A stretch of DNA of 64,000 nt, from positions 1-64,000 of the forward strand of contig NZ_SLZR01000015.1 in the NCBI RefSeq assembly GCF_004341165.1, given 5' to 3'. This document shows positions 1-8,176 of the stretch, piece after piece. This DNA comes from Reinekea marinisedimentorum (GTDB taxonomy: Bacteria > Pseudomonadota > Gammaproteobacteria > Pseudomonadales > Natronospirillaceae). The position numbers and the translations under genes were made by a program. The notes below the pieces were generated by a model. It did not search any database, was not told where the DNA came from, and saw nothing but the letters and a program-made list of their open reading frames with translations. Numbering within the stretch: position 1 is the stretch's first letter; each line of letters starts with the position of its first letter.

Positions 1-90
1 TCTACAAAGCAGTGTCAAAGCACTAAGGTCGGTCTCAGATTCACCTGGCTCTCGGAAAGTTATCAGCTAAACAACTTCCCTGGAGAGATA

Positions 91-557
91 CAAGGTCGGG
101 CTTCAGCCCGACAACCCAACTCAAAGTTCAGCGGCAACCTGTGTTGGCCTAAAGACCAACCTACAACGACAGCTCATCTGAAGGTCGGGCTTTAGCCCGA
201 CAACCCATCCCCAAATTCAGCAGAAACCTGTGTTGGCCTAAAGGCCAACCTACAACCTCGGCTCATCTGTAGGTCGGGCTTCAGCCCGACAACCCAACCG
301 CAAATTAAGCAGCAACCTATGTTGACCTAAAGACCAACCTACAACAACGCTTCATCTGTAGGTCGGGCTTCAGCCCGACAACCCAATCGCAAGTTCAGAG
401 GTAAACTGTGTTGGCCTAAAGACCAACCTACAACCACGCCTCAACTGTAGGTCGGGCTTCAGCCCGACAACCCAACTCCAAGTTCAGCGGCAACCTGTGT
501 TGGCCTAAAGACCAACCTACAACCTCGGCTCATCTGTAGGTCGGGCTTCAGCCCGAC
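91..557. repeat. REP/BIME tandem array 1, period 89 bp
   Basis: Six copies of the palindrome GTCGGGCTTCAGCCCGAC (some with TTT for TTC) start at 95, 184, 273, 362, 451 and 540, exactly 89 bp apart. Each is preceded by GTAG, or a variant of it in the first copies. Between them, in the opposite orientation, lies a second hairpin of the type GTTGGCC..GGCCAAC followed by CTAC. This is the layout of REP pairs (BIMEs) mobilised by RAYT transposases, which use a GTAG-headed hairpin. No RAYT gene is in the window. The last hairpin overlaps the stop codon of the next gene. This entry also explains the gene-free stretch 1-547; positions 1-90 show nothing recognisable. Confidence 0.9.
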
Positions 558-1099
558 ATGACCAGCTGTAAATTCGGCCAATTTTCCTGCCAGCCTTTCC
601 CTTCAACACGCGTCATAAAATCTCGTGGCTTGGGCCGCTTAGCATTCAACGTAATAGTATTCGCAAAGTTTGCCGCCAAACCAAACGGGGCGATGATTTC
701 AATCTGCTGATCACACAATTGCCGGGCACCAACGGCCGTTTCCACCTCTACCCAATAGCTCATCGCATCGGCCGTAGATGTATAAGGCCGGTCGTGATTA
801 CGCAGATGCATGCGCGCCTGGTTCTTTACCGACCAGGGATGATCGGTTAATGCCTGCAGTTGCTGCTCGTATGCTAAATCCTGCTCTGCGGAGGTCTCGT
901 CAGCAGCAAAATAAATCAGATCAATATCATTGAGTGGCGTGGGTTGCTTTAGTTTATGCAACCTGTCCCAGATGAGGTTACGAACAAAGCCCGCAGCCAG
1001 GCACCAATCGTTTAACTCTAGCGTTGCTGCTGCGGCTAATGCTTCCATGCGGTAGCTATCGTCCGTTAGCCAGCCGATGACCTCAGCGTCATAGTTCAA
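548..1099 (-). CDS. nucleotidyltransferase family protein (NTP_transf_6-like)
   Basis: A 183-residue protein that looks like the PF06042 nucleotidyltransferase-like family. Visible family motifs are AAGFVRNLIWDRLH (residues 35-48), NDIDLIYF (57-64), carrying the aspartate pair expected of a nucleotidyltransferase fold, and SVKNQARMH (90-98). The substrate is unknown. It is divergent from the methyltransferase at 1235, and the two share a short intergenic region. The last three residues (MSG) and the stop codon are encoded by the final hairpin of REP array 1, so the array has either replaced or grown up to the original 3' end. Length is normal for the family. Confidence 0.8.
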   Translation of the reverse strand: MNYDAEVIGWLTDDSYRMEALAAAATLELNDWCLAAGFVRNLIWDRLHKLKQPTPLNDIDLIYFAADETSAEQDLAYEQQLQALTDHPWSVKNQARMHLRNHDRPYTSTADAMSYWVEVETAVGARQLCDQQIEIIAPFGLAANFANTITLNAKRPKPRDFMTRVEGKGWQENWPNLQLVMSG

Positions 1100-1234
1100 T
1101 GAAGGCTCCTTTGCTATATAAAAATTTTCTGGTGAGGTTTAATAGATAGGGTTAAGTTCAGGCATCCGCAGCAGATTCATTTGCCGCAGGGCTGTTATAA
1201 TTTAGCTATCAACAGTGAGCCAATAACAAAACAC

Positions 1235-1870
1235 ATGAAACCAAATTATTTAGTCCATGACGATATCTACGTTGAAATTAGGAAGCAAGGCTTCAATGGC
1301 TGGGGTGGTAACCAGCGATTACTCAACGCCCAATTGATCGATCGTTTTTTCGAGATAGATCAGCCATTGCCACTGGGTCAGTTACTGGAACTTGGCTGCG
1401 GAGAAGGCCACCATTGCCGGGCATTTTCTGAGCGTGGTTATGAAACTTTCGGCATAGACATTTCTCCAACCGCTATCGAATGGGCCAGGGAAAAATCTCA
1501 GTCTTTCGGTATTTCTGGACACTATTCGGTAGGAGATTTAACTCAACCAAACTATCAATTTGAAACCGAATTCGATGTAGTGATTGACGGCAATTGCCTA
1601 CACTGCATTATCGATGATGATCGATCAATCTTTTTGAATAATGTGAATAAGGCGCTAAAACCAAACGGCGTATTCTTTGTAAGCAGCCTCTGCACTTCTG
1701 AAGCAGAAAGCTACTTAACCTATAGGAATGGCTTACCTTACCGACAAATTACTACGGCGAACGAATTGGAAGTTGAACTCGCCGAAGCCGGGCTGAAGCT
1801 TTTAAGCAAACGGGTATTCCAACGGAAGGGCCATTGCCATATTACAGCTCATGCCATCAAAGCCAGGTAG
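1235..1870 (+). CDS. class I SAM-dependent methyltransferase
   Basis: About 211 residues. It has the SAM-binding motif I LLELGCGEGHHC near residues 51-62, an acidic GIDIS motif II, and the DVVIDGNCLHCI strand expected for motif IV. The ATG at 1235 (MKPNYLVHDD) is chosen because the longer reading frame from the TTG at 1181 adds 18 residues without family character. The ribosome binding site is weak. The substrate cannot be told from sequence. The TAG stop is fused directly to REP array 2: the bases after it (acaaccc) are the tail of a repeat unit in phase with the array. Confidence 0.8.
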   Translation: MKPNYLVHDDIYVEIRKQGFNGWGGNQRLLNAQLIDRFFEIDQPLPLGQLLELGCGEGHHCRAFSERGYETFGIDISPTAIEWAREKSQSFGISGHYSVGDLTQPNYQFETEFDVVIDGNCLHCIIDDDRSIFLNNVNKALKPNGVFFVSSLCTSEAESYLTYRNGLPYRQITTANELEVELAEAGLKLLSKRVFQRKGHCHITAHAIKAR

Positions 1871-2584
1871 ACAACCCAGCCCCAAATTCAGCAGCAACCT
1901 GTGTTGGCCTGAAGACCAACCTACAACCTCGGCTCATCTGTAGGTCGGGCTTTAGCCCGACAACCCAGCCCCAAGTTCAGCAGCAACCTGTGTTGGCCTG
2001 AAGGCCAACCTACAACCACAGCTCATCTGTAGGTCGGGCTTCAGCCCGACAACCCAGCCCCAAGTTCAGCGGCAATCTGTGTTGGCCTAAAGACCAACCT
2101 ACAACCACAGCTCATTTGTAGGTCGGGCTTTAGCCCGACAACCCAGCCCCAAGTTCAGAGCTAAACTGTGTTGGCCTAAAGATCAACCTACAACCACAGC
2201 TCATCTGCAGGTCGGGCTTTAGCCCGACAACCCAACTCCAAGTTCAGCAGCAACCTGTGCTGGCCTAAAGGCCAACCTACAACCACAGCTCATCTGTAGG
2301 TCGGGCTTCAGCCCGACAACCCAGCCCCAAGTTCAGCGGCAATCTGTGTTGGCCTGAAGACCAACCTACAACCACAGCTCATCTGTAGGTCGGGCTTTAG
2401 CCCGACAACCCAACCGCAAATTCAGCAGCAACCTGTGCTGGCCTAAAGACCAACCTACAACTGCGGCTCATTTGTAGGTCGGGCTTTAGCCCGACAACCC
2501 AACTCCAAGTTCAGAGGTAAACTGTGTTGGCCTGAAGGCCAACCTACAACCTCGACTCATTTGTAGGTCGGGCTTCAGCCCGAC
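1871..2584. repeat. REP/BIME tandem array 2, period 89 bp
   Basis: Hairpins GTCGGGCTT(C/T)AGCCCGAC start at 1944, 2033, 2122, 2211, 2300, 2389, 2478 and 2567, again exactly 89 bp apart. A partial unit lies from 1871 to 1943. Opposing hairpins of the TTGGCC type alternate with them, many carrying AAGACC for AAGGCC (a G-T wobble on the other strand). Linkers match those of array 1. The array fills the space between the convergent 3' ends of the methyltransferase and the Lpd-like gene. Confidence 0.9.
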
Positions 2585-2641
2585 AAACCCGCCACCGGCA
2601 TCCGCATCTGTATGCGCTTACCATACAGTCCAGAAAACCAA

Positions 2642-4093
2642 TCAAGCCCCCGGCCCGCAATCAATACACCCCTTCACCAGCTCGGCTCCCAGGTGCAGCT
2701 GCGAGCTGACATCACGGAAGGCGGTGCGCACACCCTCTTCAATAACCGGGTGATAAAAAGGCATGGCCAGTATCTCGTTCACCGTGAGCTTCTGCTGCAG
2801 TGCCCAGGCCAGCAAGTGGCCAATGTGCTCTGCCGCGGGGCCAACCATTTCTGCCCCCAAAAACTGGCCGGTGCCCTGCTGGGCGTAAACCCGCAGTATG
2901 CCTTTATTTTTGCCCATAACGCGGCTGCGCCCCTGACCGGAAAACTCAACCTTGCCCACGGCATAGCAATCGGGCTGACGGGCTTCGAGCGCGGCGTATC
3001 CTTCACCCACGGTGAGCATTTGCGGGTCGGTAAATACAATGCCCAGTGGCACTGTGCGATGCCCGGCTCGAATATTGGGGTAACGCCCGGCATTGCCGCC
3101 GGCAATGCGGCCTTCGTCGGCCGCTTCGTGCAGCAATGTGAGCTGGTTGTTTACATCACCAGCAATAAAGATATGCGGCTGGCTGGTCTGCAGGGTATAG
3201 GGGTCAAATTCCGGTACGCTGTTTTTATCAACAGTCACACCGGCATTTTCAATATCCAGCTTATCGATATTGGGCGCACGACCGGTAGCGGCCATCAGGT
3301 ACTGGAATACCTCCTTCTGCATTACATCTGCTTTATCTTTGTAGAAAATCTCTACGCCGCCGTCCACCCGCTTAATGGTTTCCACCTCTGCGTAGGTATC
3401 TAAATAAAACTCATCCGAGAAAATATCGTAAGCCTGCTGTTTCACAGCCGGGTCGGAAAGCGTTGCCAGCGACCCGCGAACGCCAAATACTTTCACCTTT
3501 ACACCCAAGCGCGACAGTGCCTGTCCAATTTCCAGACCAATCACACCCGGCCCAAATACGGCGACGGATTCCGGTAGATCATCCAGTTCAAAAATATCAT
3601 CGTTGGTCAGCAGGCGGTCTTCCGCTGCCTTAAAAAAGCCGGGGTAAACCGGTCGTGAACCGGTTGCGATAACAATGCGCTCGGCGGTAATGCGGGTATG
3701 GTCGTCTACCTGCAGGGTGTGGGCATCCATGAACTTTGCATAGCCCTGAACCTTATGGTTTGGGTCGAACTCGTCGATGGTTTCCAGTACAAAACCGACA
3801 AAGCGATCGCGCTCGGCTTTTACCCGTTGCATGACGGCTTTACCGTCGATTTTGACATTATCCACTGTAATACCGAACAGGCCGGTATGCTGCGCCTGAT
3901 GCGCGGCCTCGGCTGCGGCAATTAGCAGTTTGCTGGGCATACAGCCAACCCGCGCACAGGTTGTGCCGTAGTTTCCACCTTCAATCACGGCGATGCTGTT
4001 GGTGTGTTTTTTAGCGGCCCGGTAAGCACCCATGCCGGCAGTGCCGGTGCCAATAATGGCAACATCAACAGTTAAATTTCTTACGTCACTCAT
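2642..4093 (-). CDS. dihydrolipoyl dehydrogenase-like pyridine nucleotide-disulfide oxidoreductase
   Basis: 483 residues of the Lpd/glutathione reductase fold. There is an N-terminal FAD dinucleotide motif (GTGTAGMGA, 15-23) and the redox-active disulfide [10 protein letters not shown] (C46, C51). A second nucleotide motif [11 protein letters not shown] lies near 190-200, then FIAGDVNN for FAD. The C-terminal dimerisation domain ends with [12 protein letters not shown], supplying the catalytic His-Glu. Unusually, the tail ends GCIDCGPGA, an extra CxxC (C476, C479). No 2-oxoacid dehydrogenase genes are near. It sits 21 bp behind a CPFC glutaredoxin-like gene, with an AGGAG site before the ATG. 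Electron transfer to that partner is an inference. Confidence 0.85.
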   Translation of the reverse strand: MSDVRNLTVDVAIIGTGTAGMGAYRAAKKHTNSIAVIEGGNYGTTCARVGCMPSKLLIAAAEAAHQAQHTGLFGITVDNVKIDGKAVMQRVKAERDRFVGFVLETIDEFDPNHKVQGYAKFMDAHTLQVDDHTRITAERIVIATGSRPVYPGFFKAAEDRLLTNDDIFELDDLPESVAVFGPGVIGLEIGQALSRLGVKVKVFGVRGSLATLSDPAVKQQAYDIFSDEFYLDTYAEVETIKRVDGGVEIFYKDKADVMQKEVFQYLMAATGRAPNIDKLDIENAGVTVDKNSVPEFDPYTLQTSQPHIFIAGDVNNQLTLLHEAADEGRIAGGNAGRYPNIRAGHRTVPLGIVFTDPQMLTVGEGYAALEARQPDCYAVGKVEFSGQGRSRVMGKNKGILRVYAQQGTGQFLGAEMVGPAAEHIGHLLAWALQQKLTVNEILAMPFYHPVIEEGVRTAFRDVSSQLHLGAELVKGCIDCGPGA

Positions 4094-4114
4094 CGTCTGC
4101 TCCTGTTATTGGGC

Positions 4115-4387
4115 TTAGGCTGGCTGGTAGCTTCTTAACCACTGGATGATATCACTCGATTCATACAACCACTGTACGCGACCGTTGCTCTTTTCAATGC
4201 GCAGGCACGGCACCTGGCGCTTACCGCCCTCTTTGATCAGCTCTTTTTCAAACTTTTTGTGCTTTTGAATATCGCGGTTCTCAATGCTGAGGCCGGCGCG
4301 TTTAATGTCCATTTTCACCATCAGACAAAATGGACAACTGTTGTAATGATATAAAGACAAATGCTTAACCTGGGTTTGGTGCTGCAT
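4115..4387 (-). CDS. glutaredoxin / GST N-terminal domain-like protein
   Basis: A small thioredoxin-fold protein of 90 residues with a CPFC active site near residues 18-21. A QVPCLRI stretch supplies the cis-proline of the glutaredoxin/GST N-terminal fold, and SSDIIQWL is a typical C-terminal helix. The start is set at ATG 4387 because GGGAGAACGAATC stands just before it; a start five codons upstream is possible. It is the first gene of an apparent two-gene operon with the Lpd-like reductase downstream, and is divergent from an AraC regulator. The pairing suggests a dithiol relay, but the final substrate is unknown. Confidence 0.8.
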   Translation of the reverse strand: MQHQTQVKHLSLYHYNSCPFCLMVKMDIKRAGLSIENRDIQKHKKFEKELIKEGGKRQVPCLRIEKSNGRVQWLYESSDIIQWLRSYQPA

Positions 4388-4492
4388 GATTCGTTCTCCC
4401 AACTGGATCGATGAAGAAATTATGGGGGCTGTGAACTGGACAAACTATGCAATAATGTCGGTGTTTTTTGTCATTTTTTCGGAATCGACGGC

Positions 4493-5368
4493 ATGGATTC
4501 AACCGACGCCTTAACGGATGTTCTTAAAGCCATTCGCCTGAAGGGCAGTACCTATTTTTGCGGCGGCTTTGACGCGCCCTGGAAAATGGCCTGGCCGGAA
4601 AGCCACAACACCGGCGCATTCCACGTGGTGGTTAAAGGCGGTTGCTGGCTGGTGCAGCAGGGCGCGGAACCGGTACAGTTGAAAACCGGCGATATCATTG
4701 CCTTCCCTGCCGGCGGTGCGCATACACTTTCCGATGAGCTGAATTCACCCGAACAGCTCAATGAAAATGACGATGCCGACATCACCCTGCTGTGCGGCAC
4801 CTTCAATTACGACAGTTCCATTGAGCACCCCTTCGTGAAAGACCTGCCCTGCTTTATTCACATTAAGGCAGAGCGCACACCGGGCCTTGACTGGTTACGG
4901 TCGCTGACGCAGGTGATTGCTGTAGAGGCGAAGTCGCCTTCACCCGGCAGTGAGGCAATGATCGATAAACTCACCGAGGCGCTGTTTATTCAGCTCATTC
5001 GGCTGCATGTGGCCGAGCACCCTAAAGATATAAATTACCTATCAGCGCTAATAGACCCGCAAATTGGCGAGGCATTAAATTGCATTCATGGCGAAACAGA
5101 GGCGTATTGGAGCATAGATCAGCTGGCAAAAAACGCCGCTATGTCGCGTACTGCCTTTACTGATAAATTCACCAAAATGGTGGGCGTTTCACCCAAGGGG
5201 TATTTAACCGATACACGCATGCAGCGCGCTAAAAAGCGGCTCATGGAAAGTAAAGAATCGATGCTGGCGATTGCACTGGAAAGCGGTTATTCATCGGAAG
5301 CGGCGTTCAGCAAAGCGTTTAAAAAGTTTTTTAATTTATCGCCGGGGAAGCTGCGTAAAAGCCGTTGA
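4493..5368 (+). CDS. AraC-family transcriptional regulator with cupin sensor domain
   Basis: 291 residues. The N-terminal half (about 15-170) is a cupin-like AraC-type sensor, with a GDIIAFPAGGAHTL motif typical of this subfamily. The C-terminal 100 residues carry two helix-turn-helix units (SIDQLAKNAAMSRTAFTDKF and MLAIALESGYSSEAAFSKAF) and end with the usual SPGKLRK. It is transcribed divergently from the glutaredoxin/Lpd-like pair, so control of that operon is a reasonable guess. The inducer is unknown. Related regulators often neighbour oxidoreductases that handle small reactive compounds. Confidence 0.85.
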   Translation: MDSTDALTDVLKAIRLKGSTYFCGGFDAPWKMAWPESHNTGAFHVVVKGGCWLVQQGAEPVQLKTGDIIAFPAGGAHTLSDELNSPEQLNENDDADITLLCGTFNYDSSIEHPFVKDLPCFIHIKAERTPGLDWLRSLTQVIAVEAKSPSPGSEAMIDKLTEALFIQLIRLHVAEHPKDINYLSALIDPQIGEALNCIHGETEAYWSIDQLAKNAAMSRTAFTDKFTKMVGVSPKGYLTDTRMQRAKKRLMESKESMLAIALESGYSSEAAFSKAFKKFFNLSPGKLRKSR

Positions 5369-5408
5369 GTTGCCGCCAGGTAATCCGTTTTGTATTGGTT
5401 GTGGCAAG

Positions 5409-7391
5409 TTATAGCGCTTTCACAACCGGGTCATTCATCGGCTTAAAATGCTTCAGCAAAAGTTTTTCAAGATCCCGCTGATTTATCGGCTTCGTTAAAA
5501 ATCCGGCCATGCCGGCCGTGAGTGCCTCGTTTTCAAAATACTCACCCACGTGCGCTGAAAGACCAATCACCAGCGTTTGATTCATCGCATTTATTCTGCG
5601 GGTCGCTTCCAGGCCATCCATCTCCGGCATGTCGTAATCCATCAACACCATATCGAACCGATGCTTGCCGGCCAGCTCAATGGCCTTTTTACCACTCTCC
5701 GCGGTTAGGCACTTCACCTTAAAGCGCTTTAACAGCCCGGATAAAACCAGCAGGTTGGTGGCGTTATCGTCGACACCCAGAATTGTGATGTGGCTGAAAT
5801 CCGGTATTTTCTTTTTCGCCACCCCAGCCGGTTTTGGTTGCTTGCAAACCTTATTGGCCAGCCATAAATTACTGACCAGCAACGGCCAACTGGCAAACTT
5901 ATCACGCGGGTCACGCTTATGAATTTTCTGCATGCTGCTGTCGCAGCCGATGAAGGTTACATCCACCCCGGCGAATCTATTGCGCACCTTAGATGCCAGA
6001 TCCGAAGCGCTGGCCTCTGGGAACCGGCAATCCACCACTAATCGATCCACCTTAGGCAGCGCCATGGCGTTGTTAAATTCGGCGACATTTTTTACCCAGA
6101 TAACAGCGGGTGCGTTGCTGTCTTCCTGCCACAAGTCGACCAGAATTTTCGAAGCCGTACAGAATAAAACGGTATCGTGACTCGGCTGAATAGCCAGCTC
6201 CGGATCCAAACAGGGCATGGTGAAGGTAAAGGAGGTGCCTTCAGCCAACTTGCTGTTCACGCTGATTTCACCGCCCCAAAGTTCGACAATTTCTTTAGCA
6301 ATGGAAAGCCCCAGGCCAGTGCCGCCGTATTTCCGCGTTGCTGTTGCATCGGCCTGACTGAAACGATTAAACAGCTGATCGAGGTTTTCTTCACTGATAC
6401 CAATGCCGGTATCACACACAGAGAAGACCAGTTTTTCGTCTTTAACATCAACCCTAAGCAGTATCTGGCCGTGGTCTGTAAATTTAAAGGCGTTACTGAT
6501 CAGATTCATCAGCACCTGCTGCAGGCGCGCGGAATCGGCCAATATTTTCAGCGGTACGCGGGCATCCACCCGGCCGGCCAGCAGAATTCTTTTCCTGCTG
6601 CTTTGCTGCTTGTACACCGCCAGGCATTGGCTGATGACTTTGCGCAGCTCAACCGGTTGGTTTTCCAGCTTGAATTTACCGGCTTCAATCTGGCTGAGAT
6701 CGAGCACATCGTTGATGATGCGCAGCAGAACATCGCTGCTGTTCTTCAGGGTTTCGATGTACGGCATTTGTGTTTCAGAGGCCTCGGCCCGCAGCAGATC
6801 GATGACGCCCATAATGGCGTTCATCGGCGTGCGGATTTCATGGCTCATGTTGGCAATAAAGCGGCCTTTGGCGTTCATCGATTGAATGGCATGGGCTTTG
6901 GTTTCTTCCAGCATTTGCTCATGCAGCCGTTGCCGGGTGGCATCGAAGTGGAAACCGGAGAGCTCAATAGGCACGTTATCGACCCGCAAAATATAGCCGG
7001 AGGCGGATATCCAGCGCTCTTCACCATCCGGGCGGATAATCCGGTAGCTGTGCTTGAAGATATTACCCTTACCGTCGATAAGGTTATTCATATTAGCAGT
7101 GGCCCGCTCACGATCTTCCGGGTGGATGAGTCGTTCCCAGGTGCCCTTATCAATAACCCGCTGTTCACCGCCCAGGCCGAAGAGTTCCAGCGAGTTTTCA
7201 TCCCAGACGGTTTCACCCTTAGCCACGTTGTAATAAAAAATACCGGCATTGGCGGCACTGACCGCCTTGTTCAACAGCTCAACCTGATCTTTCAGCTTTT
7301 TATTTTCGGTGTTACGCACATACAGCTGGTTCACGCAGAACAGCAGCGCGATACACAAACTCACAACCAGGGCTAACAAAATCCAATCCAT
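5409..7391 (-). CDS. hybrid sensor histidine kinase/response regulator
   Basis: 660 residues. One N-terminal membrane helix (4-20) is followed by a short coiled coil, a PAS_3-type domain (about 40-155, with the IRPDGEERWI signature) and a HisKA domain with the phosphoacceptor H184 in NMSHEIRTPMN. A full HATPase_c domain has the N, G1 (DTGIGI) and G2 (GGTGLGL) boxes. After a degenerate receiver-like stretch (about 400-510) comes a true receiver domain with VDDN and the phosphorylatable aspartate near 585 (MDYDMPEMDG). There is no periplasmic sensor region, so a cytoplasmic signal is likely. No cognate output regulator is adjacent. Confidence 0.9.
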   Translation of the reverse strand: MDWILLALVVSLCIALLFCVNQLYVRNTENKKLKDQVELLNKAVSAANAGIFYYNVAKGETVWDENSLELFGLGGEQRVIDKGTWERLIHPEDRERATANMNNLIDGKGNIFKHSYRIIRPDGEERWISASGYILRVDNVPIELSGFHFDATRQRLHEQMLEETKAHAIQSMNAKGRFIANMSHEIRTPMNAIMGVIDLLRAEASETQMPYIETLKNSSDVLLRIINDVLDLSQIEAGKFKLENQPVELRKVISQCLAVYKQQSSRKRILLAGRVDARVPLKILADSARLQQVLMNLISNAFKFTDHGQILLRVDVKDEKLVFSVCDTGIGISEENLDQLFNRFSQADATATRKYGGTGLGLSIAKEIVELWGGEISVNSKLAEGTSFTFTMPCLDPELAIQPSHDTVLFCTASKILVDLWQEDSNAPAVIWVKNVAEFNNAMALPKVDRLVVDCRFPEASASDLASKVRNRFAGVDVTFIGCDSSMQKIHKRDPRDKFASWPLLVSNLWLANKVCKQPKPAGVAKKKIPDFSHITILGVDDNATNLLVLSGLLKRFKVKCLTAESGKKAIELAGKHRFDMVLMDYDMPEMDGLEATRRINAMNQTLVIGLSAHVGEYFENEALTAGMAGFLTKPINQRDLEKLLLKHFKPMNDPVVKAL

Positions 7392-7612
7392 AGAAAATAA
7401 ATGCCTCAGCGACCAAATACAGGAAATTCAACAAACATTTCAAACACTAATCAGGCGTGCGCTTACGCCCCTATACTGCCAATAAAGCGCCACTGGCGCA
7501 GTAAGTAATTAGGACAACTTTGAACCGGGCCTAAAACATCCGAAAAAAGGTGCATGCCACAGCTCTTTGCCTTGCAGTACAATAGACCAGAACCTTAGTA
7601 TTTGAAGCGATT

Positions 7613-7885
7613 ATGACCAATACCGTGCATTGCAGCCGCCACAAGCAAGAGCTTCCGGCGCTCGAGAAACCGCCCTTCCCCGGCCCAAAAGGCCAGGAAA
7701 TTTTCCAGACTGTTTCTGCCCAGGCGTGGCAGGAATGGCAGGCACATCAGACCCGGCTGATTAACGAAAAGCAGCTCAGCGCTACCGATAAAGAACACCG
7801 AAAGTACTTAGCTGACCAGATGAATAAGTTTTTGAATGGCGAAGAAGTGGACGACATAGAAGGCTACGTGCCACCGGCGGAATAA
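7613..7885 (+). CDS. yggX: Fe(2+)-trafficking / oxidative damage protection protein
   Basis: 90 residues colinear with Escherichia coli YggX. The conserved cysteine lies in the N-terminal VHCSRHKQE stretch. PFPGPKGQEI matches the YPGELGKRI region of the family, and AWQEWQAHQTRLINEKQL, EHRKYL and the C-terminal IEGYVPP are all family hallmarks. The protein is a small cytosolic factor that protects Fe-S enzymes from oxidative damage and helps iron delivery. In many gammaproteobacteria it follows mutY, which is not adjacent here. The gene stands alone between the hybrid kinase and a convergent small gene. Confidence 0.93.
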   Translation: MTNTVHCSRHKQELPALEKPPFPGPKGQEIFQTVSAQAWQEWQAHQTRLINEKQLSATDKEHRKYLADQMNKFLNGEEVDDIEGYVPPAE

Positions 7886-7906
7886 CCTGTTCCACCGGCA
7901 GAAACA

Positions 7907-8161
7907 TCAGTCTTTTTTATTCAGTTCTTCCAGGCGCCGTATGCCTTTTTTACGGTGCTTATTGACCAGCGCCCATTTTTCTTTCAGCTCGGCACGGTGC
8001 CCGGCATCTTTCTCTTGGTCGATCTGATCCTTCAGATCATTGGATTTCTGCTTCAGCTCGGCCAGCGTCTTTTTAAGCTTTTTCTTATCGGAACCGTCCG
8101 GGTCCTTCATCAGCTTTTTCAGTTTTTCCAGCCAGTCCGGACGCTTTTTATCTTTTGCCAT
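7907..8161 (-). CDS. small lysine-rich coiled-coil protein
   Basis: 84 residues, extremely rich in lysine, glutamate and aspartate, with a single predicted coiled coil over most of its length and no cysteine or membrane segment. I do not recognise a named family. It starts 15 bp after the stop of the Na/Pi cotransporter gene on the same strand and is probably co-transcribed with it. Its 3' end faces yggX (convergent, 21 bp apart). The coding call rests on the clean start, the operon position and consistent charged composition. Confidence 0.65.
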   Translation of the reverse strand: MAKDKKRPDWLEKLKKLMKDPDGSDKKKLKKTLAELKQKSNDLKDQIDQEKDAGHRAELKEKWALVNKHRKKGIRRLEELNKKD

Positions 8162-8176
8162 GAGTGTTTACTCCCA

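Noticed and set aside
6177-7376. 399-codon plus-strand ORF opposite the hybrid kinase
   Set aside because: Shadow frame: the opposite strand encodes an intact kinase with all motifs, and this frame has no ribosome site or family likeness. Similar long shadows at 2612-3403, 14672-15520 and 32780-33436 were dropped for the same reason.
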